DNA of 64,000 nucleotides from Gentiana macrophylla (Eukaryota; Streptophyta; Magnoliopsida; Gentianales; Gentianaceae), in the NCBI GenBank assembly GCA_026214975.1, contig CM047805.1, positions 107,441,845 to 107,505,844 on the forward strand, given 5' to 3'. The translations under genes were made by a program, and so were the position numbers. The notes beneath the pieces were generated by a model, which had not been told where the DNA came from, did not search any database, and was given only the letters and a program-made list of their open reading frames with translations. This document shows, piece by piece, positions 22,723-34,575 of the stretch (positions are counted from its first letter, which is position 1; every line of letters begins with the position of its first letter).

Positions 22723-22875
22723 TCCAGACCGACAAGAAATTGTAAAAATAGTCCTGTAACTTGGTCTCTTTTGCATTTTAGTCCTAGCTTTTACCCTGGT
22801 GAAAAAAAGTCCTTTAACTTTTTTTTTTTCCGCAAAATCAGTCATTCTAGCCGTATTTTGCTTACAAGACAATGG
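22723..22875 (+). mobile_element. Foldback element in the intron, left arm
   Basis: The stretch from about 22723 (ccagaccgacaag, then gtaaaaatagtcctgtaac) pairs inverted with about 39560-39724. Shared blocks include gcattttagtcctag and gcaaaatcagtc. The arm is cut at 22880 by the Athila-like insertion (target copy agata at 22876-22880) and continues at 39063. No protein is encoded. Confidence 0.75.
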
Positions 22876-22880
22876 AGATA

Positions 22881-24486
22881 TGTTCACGGATTTTATGTAA
22901 TGGAAACAAACAAGTAATAATATTTGTAAATCCGATATACCTCAAATGCAAAGATTGTAGTAAAGAGGTTGATACCGGGTCGATCTTACGGGGAACTAAC
23001 GATTGGTAATCCTAGTCTTTGTTTAACTAACTATGTCACGAAAACTAACCTAAACAGCAAATAAAACTAACCGAGACTGAGAATAAAGATAACACGAATG
23101 TAAAACTGGACAGAAGAATGAATCTAAAGCCAGGGAAAATACGGGTTGCGAACAATTTAAACTACAACTAAACCTAAGATGCAATAAGAAGATTTGATTA
23201 AACTAAACAATTCAAGTTTTAAGGGATTATTCAAATTATAACGAGCAAACGAGCAATTGATCCACCTATCCTATCAACATTCAATTCTAATCGATTAATT
23301 AGTGACTTCTAACCAAGTTGTGATTCACCTCATCTAAAAAATCTGAACCCTAATTTCTTAGATAGTCCATCTATTAATCTCTATCTTTCGATCTAAGATT
23401 AACGCTTTTTCTAACCAAAGATGTGAACTTTAACGTTTCTAATATAGAAATCTAACCTATTAACTCTCGTTATATAGATCAAATAACTATTCTTTTATCA
23501 TGGGGATCTAGGGTTTACATGATTTTCATCAAAGTAAAACAATCAAGCATGCACATCTTTCGATATAATTGCAATAAACATTCAAACACGATAAAGAAAC
23601 AACTTGTATTAAAAACTCACAAATTAATCAAGATTCGAATCTGAATAGTTGACGGATAGGCTTCACAATGCTCGTTCAAGGGCTTTTAGCCTCTAAGCAT
23701 CCTCTTGAAAGCTTGGAATTGTTGAAGAAAAGAACATAAAACTAACTAATTTAATCTAAGATTTAAGTGCATAAAACTGAAGGAAAAGTATGTAAAACGC
23801 AAACTGAGCCGCCCACAGGATTAGGGTTTTGAGTAATGTGTAATTGGTATCTCTTAATGTGGAAAAATGCAATTGTATTTATAGATGTCAATGTTGGTTT
23901 GTCTTTGGGCGGCGTATGGACGCTTTGTCTGGAAAGGGTGAACGCCTGCCCGTCGGTCTTCATAAAAATCTTGAGTCGGGCCGAAGCCGGATCTCGACGC
24001 CCGTCCTTCACAAAATTGGACGCTCGTTCACTTAAAATCTGAACATCCTGAACCAAATTTCTCCTCATGGACGCTCGTTCACTTGATCAAACGACCGTCC
24101 ATTCTGGACGACAGTTCAAGCTTCTGGACGCCAGTCCAGGATCGACTTAATCTTGATTTTCCATACTTATCTCTTCTTGATCAAATCCAATCATCATTAT
24201 CTCTTCTATCATCAATGTAATTCGACTCTTATCTCTTTTTGATCATCATTTGAGCATCAAACACGTACCTATCACACATCAAAACATCGCAAAACGTAAT
24301 ATCATCCAAATAATCATAAAATCACAATTAACACACCAAAATTAACCTATTTTGCGAATAACTCATTAAAAATCTCATTTACTCAATAATTCCATTAAAC
24401 ACTCGTTTCTTATGCAAATTTATACAAATATAAGGGAAATTATCATAAAATATATCAATATAAATCGTATAAATTCACCCGTAAAA
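22881..24486 (-). repeat. 3' LTR of the intron Athila-like element
   Basis: 1606 bp, starts tgttcacgga. The inner end reads gtaaaa where the partner has ttaaca, so its terminal CA is mutated. Minus-strand TATA box (tatttata) at 23876-23883. An array of gacgcccgtcc-like quasi-palindromes lies upstream of it at about 23917-24141. It is very similar to 37459-39062. Confidence 0.92.
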
Positions 24487-24513
24487 ACTCCCCCACACTT
24501 AGCTTTTGCTCGT

Positions 24514-26078
24514 TGTTACGGATTTCCTAATGAAAGTAAACAAGTAATAAATAAAATCCGATATACCTCAAGTGCAAGGATCGTAGTAAAGAGGTTGATA
24601 CCGGTTCGATCTTACGGGGAACTGGCGATTGCTAACCCTAGTTTTTGTTTAACTAACTAACCTATGTCACGATTACTAAACTAAACAGATATGAAAACAG
24701 TAAATAATTCACAAGGAAGATAACAAACGTAAAGCGATGTAAGATCGAGATTTAAAGCCAGGAAAATATAGCTGCGAACCAATTTAAACTAAACTAAACC
24801 TAATATGCAATAAAAGACTACTAAGCTAAACAATTCAAATTCAAGGGGTTTTAATTAATAATTTACGAGCGAACAAGCAATTGATCCACCGATCCTACAA
24901 CTATCAATTTCGATCTAGATTATCTCGTGATTTTTAACCAAGTTGTGATTCACCTAACCACGGTATGAACTCCTAATTTCTTAGACAAGTTCTCCTATCA
25001 ATGTTCTATCTTCCGATCTAAAGATTAATGCTTTCAAATCAAGGTGTGAAATCTCTCAATTTCTAACCTGGAAATCTAACCTAATAACTCTCGTTAATTA
25101 GATCAAATATCTATTCTTTATCGCGGTGATCGAAAGTCTAGCATGATTTTCATCAAATAAACAATCAACATGCAACGATCTTTCGATATAAATTGCATAA
25201 CAACATGAAAAACATGATAAAGAAACAACTTGAATTAAAATACTCACAAGATAATCAAGAACAAAACTGAATTGTTGATTGGATGGCTTCACAACGCTTG
25301 TTCAATAGAGGTCTAGCCTCTTAGCATCCTCTTTGAAACTCGAATTGTTTAGAATAAAAGTGCATAAAAGAATCTAAAGAAAAACTGTTTGTAAACTAAG
25401 GAAAAACGCAGCTTAGCCGCCCCTAGGGTTTAGGGTTCGAATATATGATGATTTGTGTGGAGAAAACCGCAGCTATATATAGAATTTCAGGTCGGTTCTG
25501 CTAAGTCGGCATTCGGACGCCCGTCCGGAAAGGGTGAACGCCCGTCCATATTGTGTAAACTTCTTCGAGTCGGGCCGAGCTGGATCAGACGCCCGCCCTC
25601 CTTTAAATTGGACGCTCGTCCAGGAAAAATCTAATCATCCTGAATGTAAAAGTTCCTCCTGGACGCTCGTCCAGGATTTCAAACGCCCGTCCACTCTGGA
25701 CGCCAGTCCAAAATGCTGAACGCCAGTCCAGGGTCGACTTCATCTTGATTTCTTCATCTCTATCTCTTTTTATCAAATCAAATCATCATTATCTTTTTGT
25801 CATCAATGAAATTCGACTCTTATCTCTTTTTGATCAATATTTGAGCACCAAACATGTACCTATAACACATTAAAACATCGCAAAATGTAATATCATCCAA
25901 ATAATCATAAAAATCACAATTAAAATACCATAATTACCCAATTTTGCGAATAATTCATTTTAAAACCACATTTGCTTAATAAATCTATTAAACACTCGTT
26001 TCTAATGCAAATTATACGAATACGAAGGGAAATATCATAGAATATAGCATTATAAATCGTATAAATTCACCCCTAACA
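24514..26078 (-). repeat. Solo LTR of a related Athila-like element
   Basis: 1565 bp, tgttacgga to cccctaaca, flanked by its own duplication ctcgt (24509-24513 and 26079-26083). It is clearly diverged from 22881-24486 but keeps the same layout, including TATA (25474-25481) and the quasi-palindrome array (about 25513-25732). No internal region accompanies it, as expected after LTR-LTR recombination. Removing it restores a cttttgctcgtcccgagc motif. Confidence 0.9.
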
Positions 26079-26083
26079 CTCGT

Positions 26084-27555
26084 CCCGAGCAAAACAAAAT
26101 GAAAATTAGGGCTCGAAATGAAAACAGACATCTCAGACAATATAGCATAGATCCAATAAATCAGAAGTTCACCACTGTGTGTGCATAGCCATAGAAAACT
26201 TCCACTAAATCCAAACTTGAGAAACTCAAAGCAAAACTAGCTAATACCCCCTCGTAGACTAGAGATAAATGACACTCATAAGATGTACCCTACAAACGTA
26301 AGATATCCCGAAAAGAATGATCGAATATATCTAGGGCTTTTCTGAAATACTCAGAGGATAATCCCTAAAGCATATCTATCAGTTTCTACTGGGGATAAGA
26401 TAGACGATAACTTAGTCTTATATTCATTCCATACCACTTCATTAGTTGATTTAACTATTTCACTTTTAAACGCACATCAGAATGAGCTATTGCCCTGTCA
26501 TAGCAGAATAGGATATTCGAGATATACCCTACCTTACTCAAATCATAAGGCAGCGACTTTTACATTTATGCGTGAGCTTTTGGTCATCATAGTGGTATAG
26601 GACATTCGTGGTATACCCTATCGCACTCAAATCATCGACCAGCTTCCGACACACCCAATTAATTCATTATAAACTCAACTTTTTCATTTGACAATAAGTT
26701 ACGTGTTACTTATCACATTCAAACCTTAGATATTCATAGTATAACATACTTCGGATCTAAATACAAACTATCATAAATCTCAAGATATATACGTAGCACT
26801 AAGCACATGACTTATAAGAAAATCAGAAATCACTCGTCCAAAATGGGTATAACTTTATAAATTAGCTCATCGTTCACTATGGCTCGTGAAACATATATCT
26901 CAGGTGAAACAACTCACTTATCAAACATATGATATATAGCTTGGATGACTATAAAAATAACGAACATTGAATTGAATTGCCTACTTGGGACAAAACAAAA
27001 ACAAAAATGTCGGAAAATTTCGAAAATTCTAGCTCATTTTGCATAGAAACATAACGAATTAAGCAAATGTATAGATACATATCAAATCATTCCCCTCCCC
27101 CACACTTAAAGATCAACATGTCCTCATGTTGTGCAGAATTAAAGAAAAGATAAAGGACTTAGCTGATTTCAATCGATAATCGAATCGTTGGTCAGGCCGA
27201 TGCCTATATAGTGACAATTAGAACTCGTAACCATACGATGTAAAAGGCGAGCTCGACAATACCGCTAAAAATACACCTGCACTACTTGACAAACACGGAA
27301 AAATCTTGGGGAAAACGGGGAATTATACCAGAATGAAAGGATATAGAAAAATTGAGTAATACCAAAAGGTAAAACATTCAATACATCCAAAAGTCTGAAA
27401 TGAAAGTACGGATTCCTTATGGCTTACATGATTCATTTTGGAAAAATAAACAGTAGCGAAATGAAAAGTACAACGAATCACATAATGGAAAAGTAGCAAG
27501 ATTATACAACCATCGTATTCATGACAAAACAAAAGCTAAAATGGGAAAAATAAGA
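26084..27555 (-). other. 3' untranslated region of the intron Athila-like element
   Basis: No coding signal. At 27088-27150 the block ctcccccacacttaaagatc followed by tgtcctcatgttgtg is the motif also found at 12842 and, split, at 3233/7932. The stretch between is AT-rich. Confidence 0.65.
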
Positions 27556-29033
27556 TCAGGTCTGGCCCGGCGCTGCAAAATCATCAGCCGGAGGTGCTCC
27601 ACCCGCAGGAGAGTCAGGCTGCTCCTCATCCGAAGACGAATCAGACTCGTGCAGAACATCCGCAATAGCTTGCTCAATCTCGTCAAAATAGACATAATCT
27701 ATGATGCTTGGATCGAAGACTCTGTCGTCCCTCGGCTTCCGGTCCTCACTGATGCACCGTAAAATAGTCAAGGTGTTATTTTGAGAAGTCCGAATATCCT
27801 CCATCCAATTCCGTACACTGTTGTCCATACTCAACCTCATCCGGACTGAGGGAGATAAAGTAGGAAGGGAGGATGCTCGAGGCGGTGCCGAAGACGAACC
27901 GGGCTCACGTGGTGCCTCCGCCTCAGAACGTCCCGAAGACTTAACCTTTTCTCTCTGTATCGGTCTCGGGTTCTTCGGTTTGTGATCCGATCCATACTCA
28001 GGCACACCGGCGTCAATGCACAAACTATGAATCAAGTGGGGACAATCAAGCTACGCGTGTAAACCTTCTTATTGATAGCTATCTCATCGTATAACGCTTG
28101 TCCAACATTGACATTCAATCCAAAGGTCAAAGCGTACAACATCCCTAAGTCACCGATATGAAAATGCGTCAGATTGTTCTTTGGCAACAACCGACTCTGT
28201 ATAAAGCGACACTGGACCTTCCAGTCCTCGGACCAAGTCGTAGTCACTAACCCCTTTCGGTTTCCACCCGGTCTCAACGTCCATGCGACATCCGGGCAAA
28301 CTTTTAACCTTAACTCCTCCAACGGATCTTGCCCCGCATTCTGCCTATGAACGATCTCCTCCTTATAGTCCCGACCCTCAAAAGACGCCAATTTATACTT
28401 CTTATTTATCACATCTGGCGTAAAAGGAACTTTCACCCCCCGAACCACGACCACTCCCGTTTTCAAATCAGTCTCCGAGCAATTTGCATAAAATTCCCGA
28501 ACTAGGGAGTCGTTGACTGGGGTACCTGGGATAGTCATCAAGGCATCCCATTTCCGGTCCTTTAACAACTTTACGAACCCCGGATCTACCTTATTCTCCA
28601 TCGTAGCCCTCTCGATCAGCATAGTCCTAGAGAAATAATGTTTGGTATAAGCGTCGTGGGCTCTAGGATTCACAAATCTACGAGGCAAAGGCATAGGGGC
28701 TACGGCCTTCGCTCTCTTCCTAGGTTGTTCAGCCCTAGGCTCAGCCGGTTCCTCCACCCGAGTAGCATCCACAGCTTCCTCAACCCTAGACGACTCTCCA
28801 CCTCGGTGAACCCTAGGCATCCTCATCAATGGTATATCATCATCAGTCTCAGATCCCGAGGTAGGCTCATCCCTCAACGTTGCCCTAGCTTGTGTGGCCC
28901 TAGGAGGTTGCTCTCTAATGCTAACACCTCGATTTGGATCGACTAAGGTGGGATCAAACTCTTTACGCTTCTTTCCAGACTCCCTGGCCACTCCCTTACC
29001 ATAACGCTGTTGCACTCCCTTCTTATGGACCAT
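27556..29033 (-). pseudogene. Envelope-position frame with putative plant transposon protein domain
   Basis: On the minus strand, an open frame of 333 residues starts at 29033 (MVHKKGVQQRYGKG): a basic N-terminus, an acidic and Arg-rich region, then from about residue 115 a domain (RFVNPRAHDAYTKHYFSR, LVREFYANCSE, VRGVKVPFTPDVINKKYKL) that I recognise as the putative plant transposon protein domain (Pfam PF20167). The frame breaks near 28037 in a run of C: one missing base separates LIVP from the continuing IHSLCIDAGVPEYG, which runs on to 27556 with Ser/Glu-rich sequence. The domain's function is unknown; I see no signal peptide and no membrane segment, so the protein is not obviously an envelope. 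Confidence 0.75.
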
Positions 29034-29605
29034 GATTCAAGCCTAAACTAAACCAAAACAATCCCAAATCAAAGCAAGTTACCCGTTTAACATCCAAAGC
29101 GGGATTTCAAAAGAACCAAACCACAAACCACAACCATCCATCATCAACAACCAACCCATTCATCATCCATTAGCACCACCACAGCAAGAAACAAGAAACA
29201 AAACAAGGAAAAAAAACAAATAAGGGACAACTCACATAAAAGAGTCGACCCGAAGATCGAACTCCAAAAAAACGTGAACTAATCCTTGAAAAGTTACTAG
29301 AAACTTACCAATGATGATGAAAAGATGAGGATGAGGCCGGAAAGGATCCCTAACAATGCAAATTCGAGCCCAAAATCGAATTTTTTCTTAGAAAAAGTCG
29401 GACCGAAGAGGACTCTGATTCATCAAAATTGTTGTTGATTGAGGAATAAGGTTTAGGAAAGTGAAAAGAGGGGATCAAAAGCGGTCTATAGCAACTTAAA
29501 TCGCTCAATTTGGTGTAATATTGAGGAATTGAGGTTGAGAGGAGGGCAAAAGTCGGTTTTTTCGATTTGAATTTCTAAAAAATGAGGGTTCATGGGCTGA
29601 GGGGG

Positions 29606-29830
29606 TATTTATAAGCAAGGTATGGACGCTCGTCCAATTCTGTGGACGGGCGTTCACTGGGCTTAGCAAGAACTGGACGGGCGTCCAGTTCAGGTAGACG
29701 CTCGTCCAAGTTTCAAATTAGATACAGGATTGGAGGGAATACATCAGACGGGCGTCCAGGCATAGTGGACGCTCGTCCAAGAATTGTCCATGGCGGACGG
29801 GCGTCCAAGGCAGAAAAATGCAAAAATATT
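29606..29830 (-). promoter_or_regulatory. Possible internal promoter: TATA box with quasi-palindrome array
   Basis: A minus-strand TATA box (tatttata on the plus strand, 29606-29613) is followed at higher coordinates, that is upstream, by about nine copies of ggacgggcgtcc or ggacgctcgtcc (about 29622-29800). This copies the LTR arrangement. It lies about 570 bp upstream of the frame starting at 29033. Inferred only from sequence. Confidence 0.5.
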
Positions 29831-29960
29831 CAATTCCATACAATTTAAATTTAAATTTGCATTTTCTCATTAAACTTAAATAAAACCTTAAAAATACAAA
29901 AAAAAAACGACGAATTACATAAAATCACTAGAAAATAAGTAAAAACAATAGAAAATAGTG

Positions 29961-30005
29961 GGTTGCCTCCCACCGAGCGCTTTTGTTTTACGTCGTTTGC
30001 TCGAC
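29961..30005 (-). promoter_or_regulatory. Conserved Athila-type motif after pol
   Basis: Minus strand gtcgagcaaacgacgtaaaa ending in gggaggcaaccc. Equivalent to 13336-13380. A degraded second copy (gtgtcgagctaacgac ... aggaggcatcc) lies at about 30546-30591. Confidence 0.65.
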
Positions 30006-30022
30006 GAAACAACCTAACAACG

Positions 30023-30427
30023 CTAGTCATCGTAAATTTCCGCCCAATCCACAACTCGGATAAGATGGCGGAGCATATCAATCGCCGGAGGGAAGTCATA
30101 CTCATCCTGCAAACCCCAGTCCTCACCAGCTACATCAACACCCCGGAAATGTTCAGCTTTGCAAAGACTAACGCTTAAATCTGTCGACAAGATCGGATCA
30201 TTCAGGATTGTGTATGGACGTCGTAGAGCTGCCTGCAACTCCTCAGTAGTGAAATCTCCACCTCCCGAACATCGGGGAACAATAATGACATAGGTGACAG
30301 TCCTGATGCGGGTACTAATATCAAAGTCTACGTGCAAAACGATAGTCCCTCCCGGTCCGTCATCTACAGTAATAAGTGGGATCCTCCTAAGGAAAGGTAA
30401 CTCCTCTGGTAGAACTCCGAAATCCAT
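30023..30427 (-). CDS. Unrecognised small frame between integrase and envelope-position frame
   Basis: 134 codons from 30427 to 30023 (MDFGVLPEELPFLRR ... DWAEIYDD), overlapping nothing else with a family signature. It lies between the two copies of the conserved post-pol motif. No domain, signal peptide or membrane segment is recognised. It may be an accessory frame of this element or chance; confidence that it is a real gene is low. Confidence 0.3.
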   Translation of the reverse strand: MDFGVLPEELPFLRRIPLITVDDGPGGTIVLHVDFDISTRIRTVTYVIIVPRCSGGGDFTTEELQAALRRPYTILNDPILSTDLSVSLCKAEHFRGVDVAGEDWGLQDEYDFPPAIDMLRHLIRVVDWAEIYDD

Positions 30428-30619
30428 ATCTAAAACACTGCTAAACTGACATATACAAACAAAATCTTAATAAGGCTAGAAATTTAAACAACTTACGCAA
30501 TAAAAAGTATAAAACAAGAGTAACTAATATAAAAAGGGATATCCAGGATGCCTCCTAGTGGCGTTATTGGTTAATGTCGTTAGCTCGACACAGTTTAAGG
30601 TCATCCTGGATTAGGCCAT

Positions 30620-30811
30620 TTAACTTTTCTGCCAGCCACTACCTCGTCTAGACTTGGGTCGATGGTTCAATTTGCGAAACAAAGACATAACACATGGGGT
30701 GAAATCTTTGATAGCTTTCCAAATACGTTTAAACTGCCCCATGGTCGACTTCTTCTTCTTCTGAGTATTCTGATGACGTTTCAGCTTACGCTCCCTCTCA
30801 AACTCTTCCAT
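30620..30811 (-). pseudogene. Short basic frame after integrase
   Basis: 63 codons, highly basic (MEEFERERKLKRHQNTQKKK, then MSLFRKLNHRPKS), read from 30811 just past the integrase end. Athila-type elements often have a short basic stretch here at the end of pol. I assign no function. Confidence 0.3.
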
Positions 30812-30942
30812 ATCCCAACTACCGGCTAGAACTTCTTCGGATCGACCACTACCGTCATCCTCTCAAAAGCAGTGTCGGGTGAAAACTCGTCAAATTCTTC
30901 GACCCTTTAGTACCACACCCGAGGATATCGAGAAACGAACAA

Positions 30943-31961
30943 TCAAAGGCTTTTCCTTGGGTTCACCAATGTAGTGCTTACACTTTGACCATTTACTCGA
31001 AACGGTTGGTCACCATAACCTCGTAGTTCTAAAACGTCTCCAGGAATAATTTGGAGAATCTCAAAAGGACCGGACCATCGTGTCCTTAACTTTCCAGGAA
31101 ACAGATGTAACCTGGAATTATACAAAAGAACTTGTTCCCCGACTTGAAATTCTCTCTTCTTAATCTTGGCGTCATGGAGGAGTTTCATCTTATCTTTCTT
31201 TGATCTGGCGCTTTCGTAGGCCTGGAGTCCGAATTGGTCCAACTCATGCAATCATGTTGCGATCGATGCTTACCACAAGATTGGGAATCAAAGTTCGAAA
31301 CTTTGTAGCCCAATAAGGTCTATGCTCTAACTCGATTTGGCGGATGACATGGCTTACCATAAACCATTTGATATGGAGATGTACCCATAGAGTCTTATAG
31401 GCGGTTCTGTATGCCCATAGTACATCATCCAATTTCAAACTCCAGTCTTTTCTATGACTATTGACCGTCTTTTCCAGGATTTTCTTTATGCTTTGGTTGC
31501 TCCTTTCAACCTGACCACTAGTCATCGGGTGATATGGTGTGCCAGTCTTATGACGAACACCATACTTTTCAAGCACTTTCTCTAAGGGTCGGTTGCAAAA
31601 ATGTGTCCCTTCATCACTAATCAAGGCACGTGGACATCCAAATCTCACGAAGATGTTCTTTTTTAAGAATTTCATGACCGTCTTATGATCATTGTGAGTC
31701 GTGGCCTGAGCCTCCACCCATTTGGACACGTAATCCACGCAGACTAAGATGTATTTGTTACCACACGAAGATGTTCTTTTTTAAGAATTTCATGACCGTC
31801 TTATGATCATTGTGAGTCGTGGCCTGAGCCTCCACCCATTTGGACACGTAATCCACGCAGACTAAGATGTATTTGTTACCACAAGATGATGGGAATGGTC
31901 CCATAAAATTGATACCCCATACATCAAAGACTTCGCACTCTAGGATGGGTTTCAATGGCAT
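30943..31961 (-). pseudogene. Athila-like integrase
   Basis: Integrase core and C-terminus on the minus strand. The core begins [15 protein letters not shown] (catalytic D), continues [11 protein letters not shown], has DEGTHFC (second D) and [20 protein letters not shown] (catalytic E), then [10 protein letters not shown] 118-bp tandem duplication (31646-31763 and 31764-31881) repeats the YVSKWVEA segment and breaks the frame. Near 31250 another frameshift separates the C-terminal part (LDQFGLQAYESARSKKDK, FPGKLRTRWSGPF), which ends at 30943. No chromodomain is seen, as expected for Athila. A zinc-binding N-terminal region probably lies at about 31970-32130. Confidence 0.88.
31646..31881. 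repeat. 118-bp tandem duplication within integrase
   Basis: cacgaagatgttctttttta to ttgttac occurs twice, head to tail, offset exactly 118 bp and nearly identical. Since 118 is not a multiple of three it shifts the integrase frame. Confidence 0.92.
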
Positions 31962-32197
31962 GTCAAAACGCCTTGTTAGAGTACCGGTTCTTTGGCATCT
32001 ATCACACGCTTTACAGAAAGCTTCTGTATCTTTAAAGATCGTAGGCCAATAGAAACCGGATTGGAAGATCTTAGCAACGGTTTTCCAAGGACCAAAGTGA
32101 CCTCAGGTGGGTCCACTGTGGCAATCGCTCAATAATATCGCTACCGCTCGGATTCCGGATTACGGAACATCTTCTAAGCGGACCATCTTTACTGATC

Positions 32198-32871
32198 TTA
32201 AATGTATATAAGGTTCATCCCGCAGGCGAAGATTTCAAATCGAGAAGAACTTTTTCTTCTCCCGATAGGACAATTCGGATAGAGATATCGGGAATGAAGG
32301 TAATTGACAATGGAAGAATACCATGGAACATCTGGAGCGCAGCCATCGATAAGCATAATGTTTTCTAGAGGAAAGTAAAGATCTATATCATCTGGATCAC
32401 CCTTTTCCTCACTTAACATTCTCGACACGTGATCCGCCACAACGTTTTCACTGCCCTTTTTGTCTTTAATTTGAACGTCAAACTCTTGTAGGGTCAGTAT
32501 CCAACGCAGTAGGCGCGGTTTGGCCTCTTTCTTAGTCATCAGATATCGCAAAGCGGCGTGATCACCCACACAATCACTTGAGCTCCTAACAAGTAACTAC
32601 GAAACTTGTCTATAGCAAAGACTACGGCCAATAATTCCTTCTCAGTAGTCGTATAGTTAACTTGAGAAGGATTCAATGTGTGATCGGCGTAATAGATAGG
32701 CTGGAATTTCCTTTGATTTTTGTCCTAGAACAAAGACTAAATCGCATAGTTTGATGCGTCGCACATAAGCTCGAAAGGTAGATTCCAATCGAGGCGATAT
32801 AAGAATTGGAGCAGAGATTAAACGGTTTTAAGCTCCTCAAACGCTTGCTTGCGCTTTTCATCGAATCGAAC
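32198..32871 (-). pseudogene. Athila-like RNase H
   Basis: After a frameshift near 32870 the RNase H continues in another frame: FDEKRKQAFEELK, LPFELMCDASNYAI, QPIYYADHTLNPSQ, TTEKELLAVVFAIDKFRSYL. Two stops interrupt it. From 32569 another frame carries GDHAALRYLMTKKEAKPRLL, RWILTLQEFDVQIKDK and ENVVADHVSR, the end of RNase H. The acid D-E-D positions remain visible (CDAS, EKELLA, NVVADHVSR), but no intact product is possible. Confidence 0.82.
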
Positions 32872-33989
32872 TCAACGTCTTCCTTAAGTAAAGTAGACAG
32901 GCGCTTGGCTATCTTGGAGAAGTCTTGAATGAATCTTCTGTAGAAACCGACATGTCCAAGAAAGCCTCTCACTTCACGCACATTCTTGGGATAACTCATC
33001 TTCTCGATAGCTTCTACTATTGCCCTGTCTACCTCAATACCTTTGGCGGAGATCTTGTGGCCAAGAACTATTCCCTCATCTACCATGAAATGGCATTTTT
33101 CCCAATTGAGCACTAAGTTCTTTTCCACACATCTGGATAACACTTGATCTAGATTGTCAAGACAGTCGTCGAAGGACTGACCAAAGACCGAAAAATCGTC
33201 CATAAAGATTTCCATACACTTTTCTACTAGCCCGTCAAAGATAGCCAGCATACACCTTTGAAATGTAGATGGGGCATTGCCGAGACCAAATGGCATTCGC
33301 CTGTAAGAGAATGTACCATAAGGGCAGGTGAAAGTGGTCTTTTCTTGATCCGCTGGATCAATGGGTATTTGAAAATATCCTGAATATCCATCCAGGAAGC
33401 AGTAGAATGCGTGCCCTGCCAGACGCTCAAGCATCTGGTCAATGAATGGAAGGGGAAAGTGATCTTTCATGGTTACCTCATTGAGCTTTCTATAATCGAT
33501 GCAGACTCTGTAACCAGTGACAAGTCTCAATGCTATTTCTTCTCCCTTCTCATTCTTCTCAATTGTAATTCCACCTTTCTTGGGAACTACCTGAGTCGGG
33601 GAAACCCATTCACTATCAGCGATGGCATAAATGATTCCCATGTCCAGAAGTTTGATGATTCCTTTCTTAACCACCTCTTGCATATGAGGGTTGAGCCTCC
33701 TCTGGGGCTGTCTAACACATTTTGCACCCTCATTAGTCTTGATCTTATGCATACAGATGTCAGGAGATATCCCTCTGATATCTCCTACTAGCCATCCAAA
33801 GGCTTTTTCATTCTTTTTCAAGACGTTGATTAATTTCATTTCCTCTAACCGAGACAGCTTGGCAGATATAATCAAAGGAAGCTTGTCGCCTTCTCTTAGA
33901 AACACATACTTCAGATGTTTAGGCAACGGCTTCAACACCAAATCTGCAGGGGGGTCTTCTAAACTTGACTTAAGATCTCCACTTTTCAA
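32872..33989 (-). CDS. Athila-like reverse transcriptase segment
   Basis: Minus-strand frame open from 33989, intact through the whole reverse transcriptase domain: PLPKHLKYVFL, ADSEWVSPTQVVPKKGG, YRVCIDYRKLNEVT, HFPLPFIDQMLERLAGH, FMDDFSVFG (active-site FMDD, about 33183-33209), LVLNWEKCHFMV and EVRGFLGHVGFYRRFI. About 370 codons match; beyond 32872 the frame continues out of register to 32673 and ends. In a working element it would be part of a gag-pol polyprotein, so this is a fragment of pol with the catalytic residues still present, not a separate gene. Confidence 0.85.
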
Positions 33990-33990
33990 C

Positions 33991-34575
33991 TCAACATCCG
34001 CTGAGTTTACTTAGTGGTCCCACTGCCAAAGCTTCTCCTTTCAACAACTCATCCTTAAATTCAGCTTCTAACTGCTCTAGACTTACCACACCATGATTAT
34101 TCAAATTATCAACCAATCGCTCAAATTTAGTTGTAATAGCCATGACTTGCTTTTCCATGAAATCATCGAAGTCATCAGACATATCCTCAATGGAAAAACC
34201 GGTTGGAGGACCAGAGGGTACTTGAATGGATTTGGAGACATTATAGCTTACCTCTTGATCACCAACACGTATCGTCACTCGCCCACCATCGCAGTCAATG
34301 AGGGCTCTAGCTGTAGACAGAAGAGGTCTTCCAAGTATCAGGGGGACATTTTCATCCTTTTCAATGTTTAGGACGTACCAGTCAATGGGAAAGGTAAATC
34401 GATCGATTTGCACTAGTACGTCTTTTAAGATTCCTGCTGCTTTCTTCAAAGATCTATCAGCGAATTGCAAATTCATGGTAGTGGTTCTAGAAGATCAATT
34501 AAACCCAGCTGTTTGCACACAGACAATGGCATGAGGCTTATAGATGCACCCAGGTCACACAAAGAGTTAGGGAAG
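33991..34575 (-). pseudogene. Athila-like aspartic protease and linker
   Basis: The active-site region CDLGASISLMPLSVCKQLGL lies at about 34500-34560; a frameshift near 34490 separates it from the open frame starting at 34476 (NLQFADRSLKKAAGILKDVL, FPIDWYVLNIEKDENVPLIL, GRPLLSTARALIDCDGG, RVTIRVGDQEVSYNV). The LILGRPLL flap segment is typical. The frame ends at 33991, two bases from the start of the reverse transcriptase frame, where another register change occurs. Confidence 0.82.
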
